DNA from: Streptomyces zaomyceticus
GTDB taxonomy: Bacteria; Actinomycetota; Actinomycetes; Streptomycetales; Streptomycetaceae
DNA length: 64,000 nucleotides
Assembly (NCBI RefSeq): GCF_014656215.1
Contig: NZ_BNBZ01000009.1
Coordinates: 186,001 to 250,000, forward strand
Direction of reading: 5' to 3'
Shown: positions 1-7,683 of the stretch, one piece after another
Position numbering within the stretch: position 1 is the first letter of the stretch
Layout of the letters: each line of letters opens with the position of its first letter
Notes under the pieces: model-generated
Database searches by the model: none
Told to the model about the DNA's origin: nothing
Seen by the model: only the letters and a program-made list of their open reading frames with translations
Program-made: the position numbers and the translations under genes

Positions 1-835
1 GGTACGCATCCTGGCCACCCTGCTCCGCCACGACGAGGGCCTGGTGCGGGTGGCGGGACACGACGTACGGACCGAGGCCCGGGAGGTACGGCGGCGGATC
101 GGCCTCCTCGGACAGCACGCGGCCCTCGACGAGGAGCTGGGCGGCAGGCAGAACCTGGAGATGTTCGGCCGACTCCACCACCTGGGCGCGCGGCGCGCCG
201 GGTCGCGGGCCGACGAACTCCTGGAGCGCTTCGGCCTCACCGACACCGGACGCAAGCCCGTCAAGCAGTTCAGCGGAGGCATGCGACGACGCCTCGACCT
301 GGCCGCCTCCCTGATCACGGACCCCGAGGTGCTCTTCCTCGACGAACCGACGACCGGACTCGACCCGCGCGGCCGCGGCGAGGTCTGGGAGTCCGTGCGC
401 TCCCTCGTCGGCGGGGGCACCACGGTGCTGCTCACCACGCAGTACCTGGAGGAGGCGGACCGGCTCGCCGACCGGATCTCGGTCGTCGACGAAGGGCGGG
501 TCGTCGCGGACGGCACCGCCGACGAGCTGAAGGCGAAGGTCGGCGTGGACCGCATCGACGTGGTCGTACGGGACGGGGCACGGCTCGACGAGGCGGCCGC
601 GCTGCTGCCGGGCGAGCGGGCCGAGGTGAGCGTGGACGCCGACCGGCGGCGGCTCAGCGTTCCGGTGGCGGACCGGACGGCCTCGCTCGCCGAGACCGTG
701 CGGGCGCTGGCGGAGGCCGGGATCGAGGCCGAGGACATCGCTCTGCGGCGGCCGACGCTGGACGAGGTCTTCCTGCACCTGACAGCACGCGGTACGGCCC
801 CGGGGGCGGACCGCGAGAAGGAGGTGGCGGCATGA
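1..835 (+). CDS. DrrA-type ABC exporter ATP-binding protein (5' end cut off by the window)
   Basis: This is the ATPase subunit of a drug or lipid ABC exporter. The reading frame is open from base 2, so the N-terminus and the Walker A motif lie outside the window and the GTG at 44 is unlikely to be the true start. Visible are the signature loop [12 protein letters not shown], Walker [14 protein letters not shown], and TTQYLEEAD, where the usual switch histidine is glutamine. From memory that substitution is common in the daunorubicin-exporter DrrA group. A family-typical C-terminal extension ends the protein. The stop overlaps the start of the permease gene by 4 bp (ATGA), so the two are translationally coupled. 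The substrate cannot be told from sequence; DrrA-like pairs export anthracyclines, glycolipids and other amphiphiles. Confidence 0.93.
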   Translation, partial: VRILATLLRHDEGLVRVAGHDVRTEAREVRRRIGLLGQHAALDEELGGRQNLEMFGRLHHLGARRAGSRADELLERFGLTDTGRKPVKQFSGGMRRRLDLAASLITDPEVLFLDEPTTGLDPRGRGEVWESVRSLVGGGTTVLLTTQYLEEADRLADRISVVDEGRVVADGTADELKAKVGVDRIDVVVRDGARLDEAAALLPGERAEVSVDADRRRLSVPVADRTASLAETVRALAEAGIEAEDIALRRPTLDEVFLHLTARGTAPGADREKEVAA

Positions 836-1596
836 GCGCCGCGTACGTGGTGAGCGACTGCTGGACGATGACCCGCCGCGAGCTGGCGCACTGGGCCCGA
901 CAGCCCGTGCAGGTCCTCGTCGGACTCGTGTTCCCGGTGATGATGCTGCTGATGTTCGGCTATCTGGTCGGCGGCGGGCGGGGCGTCGACGGCGACTACG
1001 TCGACTTCCTGGTGCCCGGGATGCTCACCCTGACCATGGTGTTCGGGCTCGAAGGCACCATGACGGCGGTGACGCAGGACCTGAACAAGGGCGTGATCGA
1101 CCGGTTCCGGGCGATGCCGATGACCGACGGCGCTGTGCTCGTGGGGCGGTCGGCGGCCGACATGCTCCAGTCGACGGTGGGCCTGCTCGTGATGGTCGGC
1201 GTCGGGTACGCGATCGGCTGGCGTGCGAACGGCGGCCCCGGAAGCACCCTCGGGGCGCTGGGCCTGCTGCTCCTGCTCCGTTTCGCGATGCTGTGGATCG
1301 GGATCCTCCTCGCCCTGGTCGCGGGGCGGGCGGAGCTGGTGCAGGCGGTGCAGATCCTCGTCTGGCCCATCGGCTTCCTCTCCAACGCCTTCGCCTCGCC
1401 GGACTCGATGCCGGGCTGGCTCGGCACGTTCGTGGAGTGGAACCCGATGTCGGCGACCGCGACGGCGGTCCGCGACCTCTTCGGCAACCCGGGCGGCGAA
1501 CCGGGGCACATCGGGGCGGCGGTGGTGTGGCCGCTGGTGCTCCTGGCGGTCTTCCTCCCGCTGGCGGTACGGAAGTTCGGGCGGCTCGGGAAGTAG
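832..1596 (+). CDS. DrrB-type ABC-2 exporter permease
   Basis: This is an integral membrane permease of 254 residues, normal for ABC-2/DrrB proteins, and partner of the ATPase just upstream. Hydrophobic segments are visible around residues 28-50, 60-80, 100-128, 137-160, 170-190 and 225-247, consistent with six spans. The segment MTREL..W.RQPVQ near the N-terminus is the usual cytoplasmic lead-in, and the loop [16 protein letters not shown] near the C-terminus is typical of the family. The ATG overlaps the ATPase stop by 4 bp. The pair forms a simple two-gene exporter, and no regulator gene is seen beside it inside the window. Substrate unknown. Confidence 0.92.
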   Translation: MSAAYVVSDCWTMTRRELAHWARQPVQVLVGLVFPVMMLLMFGYLVGGGRGVDGDYVDFLVPGMLTLTMVFGLEGTMTAVTQDLNKGVIDRFRAMPMTDGAVLVGRSAADMLQSTVGLLVMVGVGYAIGWRANGGPGSTLGALGLLLLLRFAMLWIGILLALVAGRAELVQAVQILVWPIGFLSNAFASPDSMPGWLGTFVEWNPMSATATAVRDLFGNPGGEPGHIGAAVVWPLVLLAVFLPLAVRKFGRLGK

Positions 1597-1688
1597 CGGC
1601 GCGGAGGTGGGAACCCGGGGGCGGCGAGCGGTGTATTGAAAGCAGCGGTTCACCGCGGACCGCCCGAGGGAGGACAGGGGGACGTGCG

Positions 1689-3002
1689 ATGCGCAGGCCC
1701 GTGGGAGGAGTGGTCGGCGCTGTCGTGGCGCTGGTGCTGGTGGTGTTGAGCGGGTGTTCGGGAGCGAGGTCGGGTGGGGAGGAGGGCGGTGCGGGGAGCC
1801 GGGGAGGTGCGGGGATTCTCGGTTCTTCGGAGGGTCCGGGCTCTTCGGAGGGTCGGGACACTTCGGGAGGCCTCGGCTCGGCCGGTGAGGGGCCGGTGGG
1901 GGATCCGGATCCGCGGCTCTTCGGGGCGCCGCCCCGGATTCCGTCGGCGGAGGGGCTGCCCGGCTGGGCGCACAGTCCGGGCTTCGCGCGGGACGGCAGC
2001 GGGTTCGCGCTGCTCGCCTCGTGCGTCGGCGACCCGGCCGCCCCGGAGAACGGCTTCTGCCGCCAGCACGTGGCCGTGCTGGACGCCGGCGCGAGGAAAT
2101 GGGTGCTGCGGCGGTCCCCGCTGCCCCGGGTGTCGGGAACGGACGGCGTTTCCTCGCACCTCGTGGTCCTCGGCCCCGGCCGGGCCCTCATCGAGGAGGG
2201 CGGCGCCGAGCCCGGCGCGCGGACCTGGTTCACGAAGGACGGCGGGCGCACCTGGCGGGCGGGCGACCGGCGTACGGTCGGGACGATCCCCGAGATACCC
2301 GTCGGCGCGGCGCTCGTCACCGACTGCGCCGCGCCCGCCGGGGCGCTGCCGGACGACTGCGAGCGACAGCGGCTCGTGGTGGTGTCGCCGCAGGACGGCC
2401 GGCGCCGGGCGCTGGCCCGGGTGCCCCTCCTGGGGGCCGGTCCCCGGCCCCAGGAGCAGCCGGAACCCGACGGGTCCTGGTGGGTCTCGGGCACGGACCC
2501 GCTGTCGGGGCGGGCGGCGGTCGCCGTCTCCCGGGACGGGGGCCGCGGCTGGACGGTCACCCGGCTGCCGAGTCCCGCCACGAGTCCCGGGTGGTACACG
2601 GCGGTGGCGGTGGGCAGGGACGCGGTGTACGCGGCGGAGATGGGGGAGTTGACGGGCGGTGAGCCCGTCAAGAACCCGATGAGGGCGCTGCACCGTTCGG
2701 TGGACGGCGGCAGGACCTGGCAGCGGATGTGGACGACGGGGCCGGGCGAGCAGCCGCGCTCCGTGCTCGGCCTGCCGGTCCCGGGGCCGGGTGGCCGGGT
2801 GGAGATCGGCACGGAGCTCTCGGGGTACGGGAGCGTGGACGGCGGGCGTACGTTCGCCCGGCTGGGCGACGGGACGCACCACACCCGGCGCACCCCGCTG
2901 GGCCTGCTGCGTGAGGCCTCGCGCTGCCGGTTCGCGCTGACCGAGGACGGGGTGCGCTGGTCGGAGTTCCGGCTGGCCTGCGACGACCCGGTGGGCGGCT
3001 GA
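1689..3002 (+). CDS. Asp-box (BNR-repeat) beta-propeller lipoprotein
   Basis: This is a predicted exported lipoprotein of 437 residues. I chose the ATG at 1689 because it follows a GGGAGGACAGGGGG-type purine run and opens a signal peptide ending in the lipobox LSGC (Cys23). A flexible Gly/Ser/Glu-rich stretch (about residues 28-65) follows the lipid anchor. The mature domain carries at least four Asp-box motifs of the form S/T-x-D-G-G-x-T/G-W: FTKDGGRTW, SRDGGRGW, RSVDGGRTW and GSVDGGRTF. These mark a sialidase-like or photosystem-assembly-factor-like beta-propeller. I do not see the arginine triad or the FRIP motif that would support sialidase activity, so a binding or scaffold role on the outer face of the membrane is more likely. 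It sits alone between the exporter and the convergent gad gene. Confidence 0.82.
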   Translation: MRRPVGGVVGAVVALVLVVLSGCSGARSGGEEGGAGSRGGAGILGSSEGPGSSEGRDTSGGLGSAGEGPVGDPDPRLFGAPPRIPSAEGLPGWAHSPGFARDGSGFALLASCVGDPAAPENGFCRQHVAVLDAGARKWVLRRSPLPRVSGTDGVSSHLVVLGPGRALIEEGGAEPGARTWFTKDGGRTWRAGDRRTVGTIPEIPVGAALVTDCAAPAGALPDDCERQRLVVVSPQDGRRRALARVPLLGAGPRPQEQPEPDGSWWVSGTDPLSGRAAVAVSRDGGRGWTVTRLPSPATSPGWYTAVAVGRDAVYAAEMGELTGGEPVKNPMRALHRSVDGGRTWQRMWTTGPGEQPRSVLGLPVPGPGGRVEIGTELSGYGSVDGGRTFARLGDGTHHTRRTPLGLLREASRCRFALTEDGVRWSEFRLACDDPVGG

Positions 3003-3090
3003 CCGGCGGCGGCTGACCGGGCGGGGTGCGGTGGGCGCCCCGGGAGGCTTCCCCGCCCGGGCCTTCCGGCGGATCCGGGGCGGGCACTCG

Positions 3091-4512
3091 CTAGTGGTGG
3101 AAGGAGGTCGCCGCGCTCACGTCCTGGGTGAACGGCTGCGACTGGCTCCGCAGTTCGGGCAGCAGCCGGTTCAGATCCTCGATGAGGAGTCCGGCGAGGT
3201 CGGCCGAGAAGCCGTTGCGGCAGACCACGCGCAGCACGGACAGGTCCTCGCGGTTGGCGGGGAAGGTGTAGGCGGGGACCAGCCAGCCCTGTTCGCGCAG
3301 CCTCCGGGAGACGTCGAAGACGTTGAAGGAGGTGACGTCGGGGGCGGTGGTGAAGGCGAAGACGGGCAGTTCGTTGCCGTGGGTGAGGAGCTGGAAGTCG
3401 CCCATGGCCTCGATCCGTTCGGCGAGGCCGCGGGCGATGTCGCGGGAGGTCTGCTGGACCGCACGGTAGCCCTCCCGGCCGAGCCTGAGGAAGGTGTAGT
3501 ACTGCGCGACGACCTGGGCGCCCGGCCGGGAGAAGTTGAGGGCGAAGGTGGGCATGTCGCCGCCCAGGTAGTTGACGCGGAAGACGAGGTCCTCGGGGAG
3601 CTCGGCGGCGGACCGCCACAGGGCCCAGCCGACGCCCGGGTAGACCAGGCCGTACTTGTGACCGGAGGTGTTGATGGAGGAGACGCGGGGGAGCCGGAAG
3701 TCCCAGATCAGGTCTTCGTCGATGAAGGGGGCGACCATGGCGCCGGAGGCGCCGTCGACATGGACGGGGATGTCCAGACCGGTGCGTTCCTGGAGGGCGT
3801 CGAGGGCGGCGCAGATCTCGGCGACGGGTTCGTAGGAGCCGTCGAAGGTCGAGCCGAGGACGGCGACGACGCCGATGGTGTTCTCGTCGCAGAGCGCGGC
3901 GGCGGACTCGGCGTCGAGGTGGAAGCGGCCGCCCTCCATCGGGACGAGCCGGGCTTCGACCTCCCAGAAGTTGCAGAACTTCTCCCAGCAGACCTGGACG
4001 TTGACGCCCATGATCAGGTTGGGGCGGGCGGAGCCGGGGTAGCGGTCGGCGTTCCGCTTCGCCCAGCGGCGCTTGAGGGCCATGCCGGCGAGCATGCAGG
4101 CCTCGCTGGACCCGGTGGTGGAGCAGCCGACGGCCAGGGCCGGGTCCGGGGCGTGCCACAGCTGGGCGAGCATGGCGACGCAGCGGCGCTCCAGTTCGGC
4201 GGTGCGCGGGTACTCGTCCTTGTCGATCATGTTCTTGTCGCGGCATTCGGCCATCAGGACACCCGCCTGGGGTTCCATCCAGGTGGTGACGAAGGTGGCG
4301 AGGTTGAGCCGGGAGTTGCCGTCGAGCATCAGCTCGTCGTGGACGAGCTGATAGGCGCTCGCCGGGGGCAGCGGGCTCTCGGGCAGGCGGTGGTGGGGCG
4401 GGGCCTCGGTCATTCCGCCGACCGGGTTGGCGGCCTCCCCGAAGAAGGGGTTGAGGGCGAGTCGGCGGGTGGGCTCGGCGGGGGAGGCGGCAGGACCCTG
4501 GTGGAGCGGCAT
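3091..4512 (-). CDS. gad: Glutamate decarboxylase (PLP-dependent)
   Basis: This enzyme converts L-glutamate to GABA and CO2, using up a cytoplasmic proton. The 473-residue length is usual for bacterial GadB. The PLP lysine is K286 in TSGHKYGLVYPG. Asp253 in HVDGASG is the residue that contacts the pyridine nitrogen, and CSTTGSSEA near residue 130 forms the phosphate and substrate region. The ATG at 4512 has AAGGAG seven bases upstream. It lies 52 bp downstream of the ClC chloride transporter gene on the same strand, so the two are probably one transcript. No GadC-type glutamate/GABA antiporter gene is present nearby, so GABA may instead be fed to the GABA shunt. Confidence 0.95.
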   Translation of the reverse strand: MPLHQGPAASPAEPTRRLALNPFFGEAANPVGGMTEAPPHHRLPESPLPPASAYQLVHDELMLDGNSRLNLATFVTTWMEPQAGVLMAECRDKNMIDKDEYPRTAELERRCVAMLAQLWHAPDPALAVGCSTTGSSEACMLAGMALKRRWAKRNADRYPGSARPNLIMGVNVQVCWEKFCNFWEVEARLVPMEGGRFHLDAESAAALCDENTIGVVAVLGSTFDGSYEPVAEICAALDALQERTGLDIPVHVDGASGAMVAPFIDEDLIWDFRLPRVSSINTSGHKYGLVYPGVGWALWRSAAELPEDLVFRVNYLGGDMPTFALNFSRPGAQVVAQYYTFLRLGREGYRAVQQTSRDIARGLAERIEAMGDFQLLTHGNELPVFAFTTAPDVTSFNVFDVSRRLREQGWLVPAYTFPANREDLSVLRVVCRNGFSADLAGLLIEDLNRLLPELRSQSQPFTQDVSAATSFHH

Positions 4513-4564
4513 GGGGGACTCCTTCTGTCCGGTGGGGGCGGGGGCTCTTCGAGGGGGAACCGGG

Positions 4565-5851
4565 TCAGCGCAGGGCGCGGCCCTGGTGGTCGAGCTGGAG
4601 CTGGGGCCGGCCGGTGACGATCAGCCAGGCGGGGAGGGAGGCCAGGCAGAGGAGGGCGATCACCGCGGGAGAACCGGCGATGACGGCTCCGGTGAAGAGG
4701 CTGATCCAGCCCTGCCGGGTGGTGGCGAGCAGGACACCGAGGACGGCGGAGGAGACGGCCACCGTCGGACTGACCTCGGGGACGAGGGCCTGGGCGAGCA
4801 GCCCGAAGGCGGCGCCGATGAAGACGGCGGGGAAGATCCGGCCGCCCCGGAAACCGCAGGATGCGGCGACGAGGAGCGCGACGAGTTTGATCACGGCCAG
4901 TTTGGCGAGCTCGCCGGAGGACCACGTGCCGATCGAGGCGGTGAGCTCCTTGACCTCGTCGAGGCCCTTGAAGAGGGTCAGCTGTCCGCCGAGGGCACCC
5001 AGAAGGCCGAGGACGAGGCCGCCGAGGGGAAGGATCAGCATGGGGTGGCGCAGGCGCTGGAAGGCGGCGTGCATGAAGGGGAAGGCGTAGCAGGCGACGA
5101 GGGCGAAGAGGGCCGCGGCGGAGGCGATCACCAGCGCGGCGAGCAGGTCGCCCCAGCCGGGGTTCGTCAGGGGCGGGAGCCCCATGTCGAAGGTGGGCTC
5201 GGCGAGCAGCTGGGTGGTCATGGCGCCGGCGCCGGCGGCGACGAGCGGGGAGAAGAGCCGGTCCCACAGCGATCCGCGTCCCGGCATGCCGGTGAGGGCC
5301 TCGGAGAGGACGAGGGCGGCGGCCACCGGGGTGCCGAAGAGGGCGCCGATGGTGGCGGCCGAGGCGAGGGAGACCCAGAAGGCGCCCGGTACGGCGGGGG
5401 CGGCCTTGCGGCCCAGCCAGTAGGCGAGGGCGATGTTGGACGCGATGATCGGGTTCTCGGGGCCGAGGCTGACCCCGCCGGCGAGCGAGAGTGTGCTCGC
5501 GAGCAGGAGGCCGGGGACGACCCCGGGGGCGATCGGTTTCCCGCCGAGGCCCTCGGAGGCCGGGTCGGGCCCGGCGTGTCCGGGGAACTTCCAGATCACG
5601 AGGCCCACGGCGATGCCCGCGGCCGTGAGCATGCTGATGATCCAGAGGGAGGAGTAGTCACCGATGCCGAGGGCGTCCGGCAGGTTGTGCCACAGGACGT
5701 CCTGGAGTTCGTCCGCGAGGGCCTCGATCCCGAGGAGCAGCAGGCTCGCCACGACGCCGACCACGAGCGCGGGCAGCACCTGGGGGAGCAGGATCCGCAG
5801 CGGGCTCTCGTCGGCGGCGGGGGGAGGGGGCGGAGCATGATCGGTGGCCAC
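4565..5851 (-). CDS. ClC-family chloride channel or Cl-/H+ antiporter
   Basis: This is a multi-pass ClC-family anion transporter of about 428 residues, a normal length for bacterial members without CBS domains. The longer frame opens at 5920. I place the start at GTG 5851 because the 23 extra residues are not ClC-like and precede a hydrophilic VATDHAPPPPP leader. Family signatures are visible: SLGPENPI (equivalent to the GxEGP gate region, with the glutamate kept) and GFRGGRIFPAVFIGAAFG (the GxFxP selectivity segment). Its stop lies 52 bp before the glutamate decarboxylase start, same strand. In enteric bacteria ClC proteins act as the electrical shunt that lets decarboxylase acid resistance run, and the gene order here suggests a similar pairing. 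Channel versus exchanger mode is not decided by what I can see. Confidence 0.87.
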   Translation of the reverse strand: MATDHAPPPPPAADESPLRILLPQVLPALVVGVVASLLLLGIEALADELQDVLWHNLPDALGIGDYSSLWIISMLTAAGIAVGLVIWKFPGHAGPDPASEGLGGKPIAPGVVPGLLLASTLSLAGGVSLGPENPIIASNIALAYWLGRKAAPAVPGAFWVSLASAATIGALFGTPVAAALVLSEALTGMPGRGSLWDRLFSPLVAAGAGAMTTQLLAEPTFDMGLPPLTNPGWGDLLAALVIASAAALFALVACYAFPFMHAAFQRLRHPMLILPLGGLVLGLLGALGGQLTLFKGLDEVKELTASIGTWSSGELAKLAVIKLVALLVAASCGFRGGRIFPAVFIGAAFGLLAQALVPEVSPTVAVSSAVLGVLLATTRQGWISLFTGAVIAGSPAVIALLCLASLPAWLIVTGRPQLQLDHQGRALR

Positions 5852-6364
5852 CGACCCACCATAAGTGAGCAAATGCCGCACAACATCCCGAAATTCGGGT
5901 CGAACGGACGTGCACCTCACGTCGTGTCAGGTCGGGGCGAAGCCGCGTACCGGCACACGTCGGCCCCCCCACGGCGCCACCCGTGGCGAACTCCCGCCCA
6001 CGGCGCCACCCAAGGCGCCCCACGTCCGGGACGGCGGCCTCGGGCCTCGGCGGCCTCGGGCCTCGGCGGCCTCGGGCCTCGGCGGCCGAGGGGGCGGCGA
6101 CCTCGTCGTTCGTGACGCGATCCACGAGAGCAGTCCCGGGCGCCTCCACGCCGCCGTCCGGGCGAACGCGCGATGCCCGGGGCCGACCCGGGAGCCCGAC
6201 TCCGGGGCCCTCGGCCCGAACCACCGGGACATCGGGGCCCACGGACGGGCCCACGGACGGGTCCTGGGGCGGGTCCTCGGACGGGCCCTGCGGCGGGTCC
6301 ACGGACGGGCCCGGGGGCGGAAGCCCGGACCGGAGCCCGGGCCCTACCGCGGGGCCCGGCCCGG
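5852..6364. other. 513-bp stretch without a convincing gene; very GC-rich with short repeats
   Basis: No reading frame here has a plausible start and family-like protein; the long frames on both strands are low-complexity Pro/Arg/Gly artefacts. The first 50 bases hold the upstream region of the ClC gene. The middle holds a three-copy 16-bp repeat, and the right part a degenerate GGACGGG(T/C)CC-rich run (about 6240-6320). Confidence 0.6.
6036..6083. repeat. Three perfect tandem copies of a 16-bp GC-rich unit
   Basis: The unit GGCCTCGGGCCTCGGC occurs at 6036-6051, 6052-6067 and 6068-6083, followed by a partial inverted continuation (GGCCGAGG). The unit is itself built from two near-identical octamers. 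Confidence 0.9.
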
Positions 6365-6733
6365 TCAGGCGCGTGGTGCGATCACCACCGCGGTGCCGTA
6401 CGCGCAGACCTCCGTGCCCACGTCGGCCGCCTCGGTCACGTCGAAGCGGAACATCAGCACGGCGTTCGCACCGCGCGCCTGAGCCTGTTCCACCAGGCGT
6501 TCCATCGCCTGGTTGCGGGTCTGCACCAGGGTCTTCGTCAGACCCTTCAGCTCCCCGCCGATCATCGACTTGAGCCCCGCGCCGATCTGGCTGCCCAGAT
6601 GGCGGGAGCGGACGGTGAGCCCGAAGACCTCACCGATCACCTGCCGGACCTCGAAGCCCGGCACGTCGTTCGTCGTCACCACCAGCACATCGGGCTGCGG
6701 CCCCTGGCCGCCTCCGTATTCGTCGATGCCCAT
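6365..6733 (-). CDS. YbjQ / DUF74 family protein (heavy-metal-binding-like domain)
   Basis: This is a small cytoplasmic protein of 122 residues of the YbjQ (DUF74) family, whose members form pentameric rings and have no settled function. The family pattern is clear: VVTTNDVPGFEV near the N-terminus, then RSRHLGSQIGAGLKSMIGGELKGLTK, and the tail RGANAVLMFRFDV. The start is ATG 6733, picked because AGGAGGTG sits eight bases upstream; the longer frame to 7636 is a shadow of the dedA gene. It is transcribed divergently from dedA, with 150 bp between the two starts. The role is unknown; the heavy-metal label in databases comes from fold-level resemblance. Confidence 0.88.
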   Translation of the reverse strand: MGIDEYGGGQGPQPDVLVVTTNDVPGFEVRQVIGEVFGLTVRSRHLGSQIGAGLKSMIGGELKGLTKTLVQTRNQAMERLVEQAQARGANAVLMFRFDVTEAADVGTEVCAYGTAVVIAPRA

Positions 6734-6883
6734 CGGCAAACACCTCCTGGCCCCCCAGCCTCGGGGGAGCGGGACCCGTCCGCATCCCGTGGGCCCCGGG
6801 TGGAACCGGTCGCGTTCGGCCCGCGTTGATAGCTTGGGGCCAGCCGTCCCCCATGCCTCACCGACCGCAGGAGCCCGGAACCC

Positions 6884-7597
6884 GTGAATACGCTTGCCCT
6901 CGGACCGAGCTGGCTGGACCCGGACTATCTGATTCAGACCTTTGGTCCGATCGGTGTCCTGGCCATCGTCTTCGCCGAGTCCGGACTTCTCATCGGGTTC
7001 TTCCTGCCCGGCGACTCGCTGCTCTTCACCACCGGCCTGCTGATCACCACCGGCAAGCTGGACATGCCGCTGTGGCTGATGTGCACCCTGATCGTGGCCG
7101 CGGCGGTCATAGGAGACCAGGTCGGATACCTCTTCGGGCGGAAGGTCGGCCCGGCCCTCTTCAAGCGACCCGACTCGAAGCTCTTCAAGCAGGAGAACGT
7201 CGAGAAGGCCCATGAGTTCTTCGAGAAGCACGGCCCGAAGTCGCTGATCCTGGCCCGCTTCGTCCCCATCGTGCGGACGTTCACGCCGATCATCGCCGGC
7301 GTCAGCCGCATGAACTACCGCCTGTTCATCACGTTCAACATCATCGGCGGCGTCCTGTGGGGCGCGGGCGTGACCATCCTCGGCGCCCTCCTCGGCAAGA
7401 TCGACTTCGTGCACCAGCACATCGAACTGATCCTCGTCGGCATCGTGCTGATCTCCGTCGTGCCGATCATCATCGAGGTCCTGAGGTCCCGCTCCCAGTC
7501 GAAGAAGGCACAGGCCCGGGGCGACGACCACACCCCCGGCGACCACGACGCGCCCGGCACCCCCAACCCGCCCCGCGGCCGGCACGCCAAGCGCTGA
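6884..7597 (+). CDS. DedA family membrane protein
   Basis: This is a polytopic inner-membrane protein of 237 residues in the DedA/Tvp38 superfamily, implicated in lipid scrambling or recycling of undecaprenyl-phosphate and membrane-potential homeostasis. Typical features are the N-terminal reentrant segment FAESGLLIGFFLPGDSLL, GDQVGYLFGRKVG, and the helix-turn FVPIVRTFTPIIAG with the conserved Arg. The C-terminal 35 residues are charged and disordered. The start is GTG 6884 with GGAG upstream. It ends just before a strong hairpin terminator shared with the convergent exporter gene. Confidence 0.92.
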   Translation: MNTLALGPSWLDPDYLIQTFGPIGVLAIVFAESGLLIGFFLPGDSLLFTTGLLITTGKLDMPLWLMCTLIVAAAVIGDQVGYLFGRKVGPALFKRPDSKLFKQENVEKAHEFFEKHGPKSLILARFVPIVRTFTPIIAGVSRMNYRLFITFNIIGGVLWGAGVTILGALLGKIDFVHQHIELILVGIVLISVVPIIIEVLRSRSQSKKAQARGDDHTPGDHDAPGTPNPPRGRHAKR

Positions 7598-7620
7598 CCC
7601 CGGATCCGTCCGAAGCACCG

Positions 7621-7652
7621 AAAGGGCCCCGCACACCGTGCGGGGCCCTTTT
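7621..7652. terminator. Bidirectional Rho-independent terminator between dedA and the ThrE-like gene
   Basis: A perfect 14-bp stem (7621-7634 with 7638-7651) encloses a 3-base loop. It has A3 on the left and T4 on the right, so it can serve both convergent genes. Confidence 0.9.
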
Positions 7653-7683
7653 CCGCGCCTCGGACCGATCCGAGCGGGTGACC

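Noticed and set aside
1689..3002. Sialidase (exo-alpha-sialidase) call for the Asp-box lipoprotein
   Set aside because: Asp-boxes occur in many propellers; I see neither the FRIP motif nor the arginine triad.
1025..4246. A 1073-codon open frame on the minus strand
   Set aside because: It runs antisense to three better-supported genes, has low-complexity Arg/Pro/Gly composition and no family match; it is a by-product of high GC.
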